From Marinobacterium sp. xm-d-530 (GTDB taxonomy: Bacteria > Pseudomonadota > Gammaproteobacteria > Pseudomonadales > Balneatricaceae), in NCBI GenBank assembly GCA_949499045.1, contig CATEEE010000151.1, positions 1 through 10,913 on the forward strand: 10,913 nucleotides of DNA, given 5' to 3'. The notes under the pieces are model-generated. The model was not told where the DNA came from and made no database searches. It was given only the letters and a program-made list of their open reading frames with translations. Both the position numbers and the translations under genes were made by a program. This document shows, piece by piece, positions 8,301 through 10,913 of the stretch (its first letter is position 1; each line of letters begins with the position of its first letter).

Positions 8301-8776
8301 AGGACTACCGTAACTTCTATAACTTCGAGTTGGTGGTTAAAGATCTTGACGGCAATCGCAAGACCACTCTGTCACAACGTATCAAGACCGGTTCTGGTGG
8401 TGAGCACCAGGTGCCGTTCTACGTTGCCATGGCTGCTGCCTTGGGTGCGACCTACCGCTTGAAAGAGGGTAGTGATGGTAAGCCAGTTGGTGGCTTCAGC
8501 CTGTCGGTATTCGATGAGGCGTTCAACAAGCTTGATTCAGAGAATACCGTCACCTCACTTGGCTTTATGAGTGATTTGGGTCTGCAGACCATTATCGCCG
8601 CACCGGATGAGAAGTACTCTCTTCTCAGTACTTGTATGGATACCATCATTAACGTCTGTCGTGACGGTCGAGTAGTCGATATTGATGTTGAGTTTCCAAC
8701 GGATCTGGGTAAAGCGTTGCTGGCGTCTGACCATCCCTACAAGGTGATGGCTGAAGAGGAAACGGCAGAACTTTAG
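5363..8776 (+). CDS. jetC: JetC/MksB-like SMC-family ATPase (SbcC/MukB type)
   Basis: This 1137-residue protein is the motor of the complex: an SMC-like ATPase that should dimerise and extrude or entrap DNA. The N-terminal head has Walker A GPNGSGKS (30-37). Long heptad-like, charged coiled coils span about 230-470 and 630-900. The region in between (about 477-625, starting LMELLSEYGIDS) is globular and fits a compact MukB-like hinge. The C-terminal head has the signature GSGGEHQ (1010-1016) and Walker B SLSVFDEAFNKLD (1046-1058; Asp1051 and catalytic Glu1052), then LQTIIAAPDEK. All ATPase motifs are intact. Arms are shorter than in canonical SMC or MukB. The ATG at 5363 has GAGGAG 7 nt upstream inside jetB. 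Alternatives such as SbcC or RecN are excluded by the jetA/jetB partners. Confidence 0.93.
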   Translation: MKQLNRIVLVNWYVLGAQEIPIKGNVAIVGPNGSGKSSLLDAMQTILMGGHKRHLSFNASAGEKSERSLRTYCLGFMDDGGKSNSAREDSISYLAMSFFDTETAQESCIGVAISASTASPDEEILGRFILPNFSVSLDDFSRKEGGGRMPRPWNEVRESLLKQCPDMTLEKRASRYIREVVTHLSHDPAMPNDDDKFIKNFKNALKFVPIDSPTRFVREFVLDENVVHVGAFRKSLDEYRAMEEKTRDVANRIDELVKVQELCQGIRRNIKNAVEYEWVVHESRFESADLRKEEAEERLEKWQDQEAEVERELTNIGSDLNQVMQDLANARAALNNTDAAHQINAMESSIRVGQHELNVIEERIQKAYSLMRTAVSFNQNRGFLPDEFAALVDQASEIWRSGENLMADAWPSDPVSVDNTLNAMRKSIENVRRKVSRRYEESVIRISELRAQIQNQKSAVEQLQQGRAPVRRNTAELMELLSEYGIDSTPICELVDITDDKWRIAIESFLGARREALVVDPDRVKEAITLYRRKGRHLKGCRIINTTKSGDWLHRTKPGSLAQFIESDSDDALAFMNRALGGVMAVETEAELLKQERALTYDCMLQTEGSTTSINELTPIMGIRRRGDQLELQGKQVDQLVNEFTLLGRQHESLEKLRDALISLDGGLSQVNEPLFDLTEQRKKLTHQIEGYQQTIVDLRNHDDTGIQQRIADLAAKQKETESTQAVLMDKLQKARTGLIRDTAQLEVLETDLTEHAEARAACESQNEFDAQSAQEKRDYLDESCDGELERIIFEAAKKAQSELALHEKKKNGVRDAVAQYKARHHGGGLTHHELDKVGPDSSHEDLEGYVNETVEALRESELAEYTEKAERARLEAESAFRSDFVAHLNDQINKIRDLIRELNSHLKNRPFHKEMYSFEMSPNPELKDILELVEAYTQLDSANVGSLFDMKFDDNAQHKDALERIHEVLKDEGESSLLQDYRNFYNFELVVKDLDGNRKTTLSQRIKTGSGGEHQVPFYVAMAAALGATYRLKEGSDGKPVGGFSLSVFDEAFNKLDSENTVTSLGFMSDLGLQTIIAAPDEKYSLLSTCMDTIINVCRDGRVVDIDVEFPTDLGKALLASDHPYKVMAEEETAEL

Positions 8777-8787
8777 CGAAAAGCAGC

Positions 8788-8806
8788 GCGGCCTCAAGGA
8801 GACCGC
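8788..8806 (+). other. Stem-loop in the jetC 3' untranslated region
   Basis: GCGGCCTC and GAGACCGC pair around an AAG loop with a single C-A mismatch. It lies 11 nt after the jetC stop and has no T-tract, so it is not a terminator by itself. It may protect the mRNA 3' end, or be chance. Confidence 0.3.
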
Positions 8807-8860
8807 TCCAACAGATTGAGTGTTTGAGCTTTGAGGAAGATCAGGCGATGGGTTGTTTTA

Positions 8861-8892
8861 AAAGGGGTCTGACGTCGGTCAGACCCTTTTTT
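8861..8892 (+). terminator. Intrinsic terminator of the jetABC operon
   Basis: A perfect 9-bp stem GGGTCTGAC/GTCAGACCC (8865-8873 and 8878-8886) with a GTCG loop is followed by six T (8887-8892). A G-T pair and A-T pairs could lengthen the stem to about 13 bp. It ends the operon directly after jetC and separates it from the next transcription unit. On the opposite strand only a TTTT run follows, so it is mainly one-directional. Confidence 0.9.
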
Positions 8893-8966
8893 ATTACTCT
8901 TTTTCCACTCAGCGAAATCTACTAGTGCTCCCTTTGTGCAACTGCGGTATAGTCAGGTTATATGGT

Positions 8967-8972
8967 TATAAT
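8967..8972 (+). promoter_or_regulatory. Candidate -10 box of the orf116-DUF3422-bolA operon
   Basis: A perfect TATAAT lies between the jetABC terminator and the next gene, but no good -35 is found 16-18 bp upstream. TTGTGC at 8934-8939 is 27 bp away, too far. A direct repeat GGTTATA (8956-8962 and 8964-8970) overlaps the -10. Transcription would begin near 8979, only about 17 nt before the preferred start codon. An activator-dependent promoter is possible. Confidence 0.4.
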
Positions 8973-8995
8973 TAAAACAGTTTATGGGAGAGTCT

Positions 8996-9346
8996 ATGCG
9001 TCTGATCAACCGCTCGGGTATTAGCATTAAACCCAAGGCTCCGTTCCACGAATGGCTTTTGGCGGGTTCAGAAGAGCCTGTGCCCTCACTTGACGAGCTT
9101 CGCAGTGAATCGAATGTCTATCTCTTTGATGAGGTAGATAGTGAAGAGGATTTCGTTTCAGAGATTGATCAGCACTGGCTCACTATTTTTGAAAACGAGC
9201 TCTCTGCCTGGGATGAATTTGAGGATTTTTGGCCTAAACCGCTCTCGCTTGATCTGTTTAAGAGTTGGTTTGATATCGATTTACAACTGATGACTTTTGA
9301 TTTGAGCGATCAGCCCCTGATGCGGGCAAATTTGGATATAGAGTAA
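8996..9346 (+). CDS. Small acidic protein of unknown function
   Basis: I do not assign a family to this 116-residue protein; it looks like a conserved gammaproteobacterial hypothetical. It starts basic (MRLINRSGISIKPKAPF), then becomes strongly acidic, with Asp/Glu clusters such as DEVDSEEDF and DEFEDF and several tryptophans, including WFDIDLQLMTFDL near the end. No signal peptide, membrane segment, Cys cluster or known catalytic motif is visible, so a soluble cytosolic protein is likely. Of two in-frame ATGs (8984 and 8996) the second is preferred: GGAG lies 5 nt upstream of it, whereas the first has no ribosome site and would sit almost at the predicted transcript start. The gene ends 10 nt before the DUF3422 gene, suggesting a shared operon. 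Confidence 0.85.
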   Translation: MRLINRSGISIKPKAPFHEWLLAGSEEPVPSLDELRSESNVYLFDEVDSEEDFVSEIDQHWLTIFENELSAWDEFEDFWPKPLSLDLFKSWFDIDLQLMTFDLSDQPLMRANLDIE

Positions 9347-9356
9347 GGAGTCTCTG

Positions 9357-10700
9357 ATGGTTGTTGCACAGAAGCACGGGTTGGAATGGCACGAGGACCG
9401 TGATTGGCTCTACGACGAGTTGCATTCGCGTCCGTTCCAGCGCATTTCAGGTGATGCCAGTATTACCCACATAGCTGTGTTGGCAAATCAGGAGGAGCGT
9501 GCAATCCAGAGTCAGCACATTCAGCGCTTACTGGATACCCTCAATATTGAACGCGATGGGGTGGATCAGGCTTGTAACATTTACACGGCTGGTGATTTGC
9601 GAATTCGTTGGGAGCAGCATCTTGAGTTCACGTCGTTGACCATCACGGATTCACGCGACGGGGTAGCCTCAACACAACCCTTTTTCACAACGGCGCTGGA
9701 TCGGCTGCCTGACGGATGGTTGAGTAATTACCCAGGTAAGACTGTTGCCGCGTTTCACATGCGTATTCAGAGCATTCAGGGTGATGAGCTCCCAGAGCCC
9801 AAAGATGTCCGTTCTCAATTGGATGATATGCAGATGATCGGCAGTTTGCCGCAGAATGGTGCGGCTCAAATCTGGACGACCTTTAGAACGCACAGTGACA
9901 ACTTTGGCCGATTCCTAATCTTTAATAACAGTATGTCCAAAGGTCAGATGGGTCGAATGGTTCAGCGTGTTATTGAGGTTGAAACTTACCGACTGTTAGC
10001 GCTACTGGGTCTTCGCGAAGCGCGTAAATTGTCTCCGGTGGTTGCCGATATGGATAACCGTATGGCCGATTTGACGCGTCGCCTATCTACTGGTGATAAC
10101 TCAGATGACAGTCGACTGTTAACAGAGCTGATTAACCTATCGGCCGACATCGAAGCGGAGCGTGCAAGAACCACCTTCCGCTTTAATGCAAGTCGCTCAT
10201 ACCATGATGTTATGGCCGCGCGTTTAGATGAGTTGCGTGAAGATGAGGTCTCCGGACACCTAACCTTGAAAGAGTTTTTGATTCGTCGATTGACGCCTGC
10301 GGTGCGTGGATGTGAAACCATGCACAACCGGCTCGATGATTTATCGCGACGAGTAAACCGTGCAGCGGATATGATGCGTACCCGAGTCGAAATGGCGATC
10401 GAAAATCAGAACCAAGAACTACTGAGTTCTATGGATCGACGATCTAAGATTCAACTGATGATGCAACATACTGTAGAGGGCCTGTCGGTTGCCGCGATCA
10501 GCTACTACGCTGTTGGTCTGGTTAAATACCTAATCGATGCAGTGCACGGTGCCGGTGTCGATTTTGATAAGAGTTTAGCGACCGGTGTATCTGTTCCAGT
10601 GGTGATTGGTGCTGTATGGTTCATCACGCGTAAAATTCAAAATCGTTTTAAGAAACTTGCTGAAGTGAAAACGGAATCGACAGCGAAAGGGGATCAGTAA
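9357..10700 (+). CDS. DUF3422 family membrane-anchored protein
   Basis: This 447-residue protein matches the DUF3422 family in length and layout. The function of the family is unknown. The N-terminal region (YDELHSRPFQRI, near 19-30) and RIRWEQHLEFTSLTI (about 82-96) fit the soluble family domain. A long helical, charged middle (about 200-370), likely coiled coil, follows. The hallmark C-terminus is SMDRRSKIQLMMQHTVEGLSVAAISYY, leading into a first membrane helix (about 375-395) and a second at about 408-428, ending in a basic tail. The bulk of the protein is therefore probably cytoplasmic and tethered to the inner membrane by a C-terminal hairpin. AAGGAG lies 6 nt upstream of the ATG and overlaps the stop of the preceding gene. 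The BolA gene follows after one base. Confidence 0.93.
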   Translation: MVVAQKHGLEWHEDRDWLYDELHSRPFQRISGDASITHIAVLANQEERAIQSQHIQRLLDTLNIERDGVDQACNIYTAGDLRIRWEQHLEFTSLTITDSRDGVASTQPFFTTALDRLPDGWLSNYPGKTVAAFHMRIQSIQGDELPEPKDVRSQLDDMQMIGSLPQNGAAQIWTTFRTHSDNFGRFLIFNNSMSKGQMGRMVQRVIEVETYRLLALLGLREARKLSPVVADMDNRMADLTRRLSTGDNSDDSRLLTELINLSADIEAERARTTFRFNASRSYHDVMAARLDELREDEVSGHLTLKEFLIRRLTPAVRGCETMHNRLDDLSRRVNRAADMMRTRVEMAIENQNQELLSSMDRRSKIQLMMQHTVEGLSVAAISYYAVGLVKYLIDAVHGAGVDFDKSLATGVSVPVVIGAVWFITRKIQNRFKKLAEVKTESTAKGDQ

Positions 10701-10701
10701 C

Positions 10702-10913
10702 GTGTCAGTAGAAGAGCAGATCCAAAGCCTTCTCAATGAAGGACTTAATCTTGTCCAATTTGAGCTTGAGAACGAGAGCCATATGCACGGTGGAAACCGT
10801 TTGGATACTCACTTCAAACTCGTTGCCGTCAGCGATGACTTTGAAGGAAAACGCCTGATACAGCGCCATCAAACGATTTTTGGTCTGCTGTCAGACCTGA
10901 TGCAAAACCCAAT
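10702..10913 (+). CDS. bolA: BolA family protein (3' end cut by window)
   Basis: About 70 codons are visible of an expected 100 or so. BolA proteins bind monothiol glutaredoxins and [2Fe-2S] clusters and, in enterobacteria, affect cell shape and stress gene expression. The visible part shows the BolA alpha/beta fold signature: ESHMHGG (the loop with conserved His), THFKLVAVSDDFEGKRLIQRHQ, then the start of the helix IFGLLSDLM. The long loop before HFK favours BolA over the short IbaG/YrbA type. The start is GTG at 10702, one base after the DUF3422 stop, with GGGGA 8 nt upstream, so it is probably co-transcribed and translationally linked with DUF3422. The conserved C-terminal part lies outside the window. 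Confidence 0.88.
   Translation, partial: MSVEEQIQSLLNEGLNLVQFELENESHMHGGNRLDTHFKLVAVSDDFEGKRLIQRHQTIFGLLSDLMQNP

Noticed and set aside
5363..8776. jetC as SbcC, RecN or MukB proper
   Set aside because: The adjacent kleisin and KITE genes, the length of 1137 residues, and the GSGGEHQ signature with a compact hinge fit JetC/MksB; MukB is near 1490 residues and SbcC pairs with SbcD.
8984..8995. Earlier ATG for the small acidic protein
   Set aside because: No ribosome site precedes it, whereas GGAG is well placed for the second ATG four codons later.
9986..10327. A 113-codon open frame on the minus strand within DUF3422
   Set aside because: It is rich in Ser and Arg, as expected for the antisense of a charged helical gene, and fully overlaps the DUF3422 coding region.
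8777..10913. A JetD/MksG nuclease gene downstream of jetC
   Set aside because: The plus-strand coding capacity after jetC is filled by a small acidic protein, DUF3422 and BolA; none has TOPRIM or DUF2220 features. The minus strand has only short frames lying over these genes.
1..10913. Mobile island, prophage or CRISPR in the window
   Set aside because: No integrase, transposase, terminal repeats, tRNA attachment site or regularly spaced repeats were seen, and codon use looks even across the genes.

Overview
The window reads as ordinary chromosome from a gammaproteobacterium with mid-range GC content. The gene set fits a marine Oceanospirillales-type lineage, but that is an inference from protein resemblance and gene content; there is no rRNA or other direct taxonomic marker. 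Coding density is high, and no transposase, integrase, tRNA, CRISPR array or phage gene is visible.

Left part (1-2988, minus strand): an RluA-family pseudouridine synthase that runs off the left edge lies downstream of a large PLP-dependent Orn/Lys/Arg decarboxylase. A compact UUCG hairpin terminator separates them, and its T-tract touches the start codon of the synthase gene. The decarboxylase is transcribed leftward from a 295-bp divergent intergenic region (2989-3283). That region holds a recognisable promoter for each direction and several small symmetric sequences that could be operators.

Centre (3284-8776, plus strand): three tightly overlapping genes encode a complete SMC-type ATPase complex of the MksFEB/Wadjet JetABC kind. 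They are a DUF5716 kleisin-like protein (JetA/MksF), a DUF4194 KITE-like protein (JetB/MksE) and a 1137-residue SMC-like ATPase (JetC/MksB) with intact Walker A, signature and Walker B motifs. The fourth Wadjet component, the TOPRIM nuclease JetD/MksG, is not there. A strong intrinsic terminator closes the operon 85 nt after jetC, and the following genes are unrelated. This is the most interesting feature of the window: either a nuclease-free chromosomal condensin (MksBEF) or a defence complex whose nuclease is encoded elsewhere.

Right part (8996-10913, plus strand): a second operon starts after the terminator. It holds a small acidic protein of unknown function, a DUF3422 protein with two C-terminal membrane segments, and a BolA-family gene cut by the right edge. 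Gaps of 10 nt and 1 nt indicate co-transcription.
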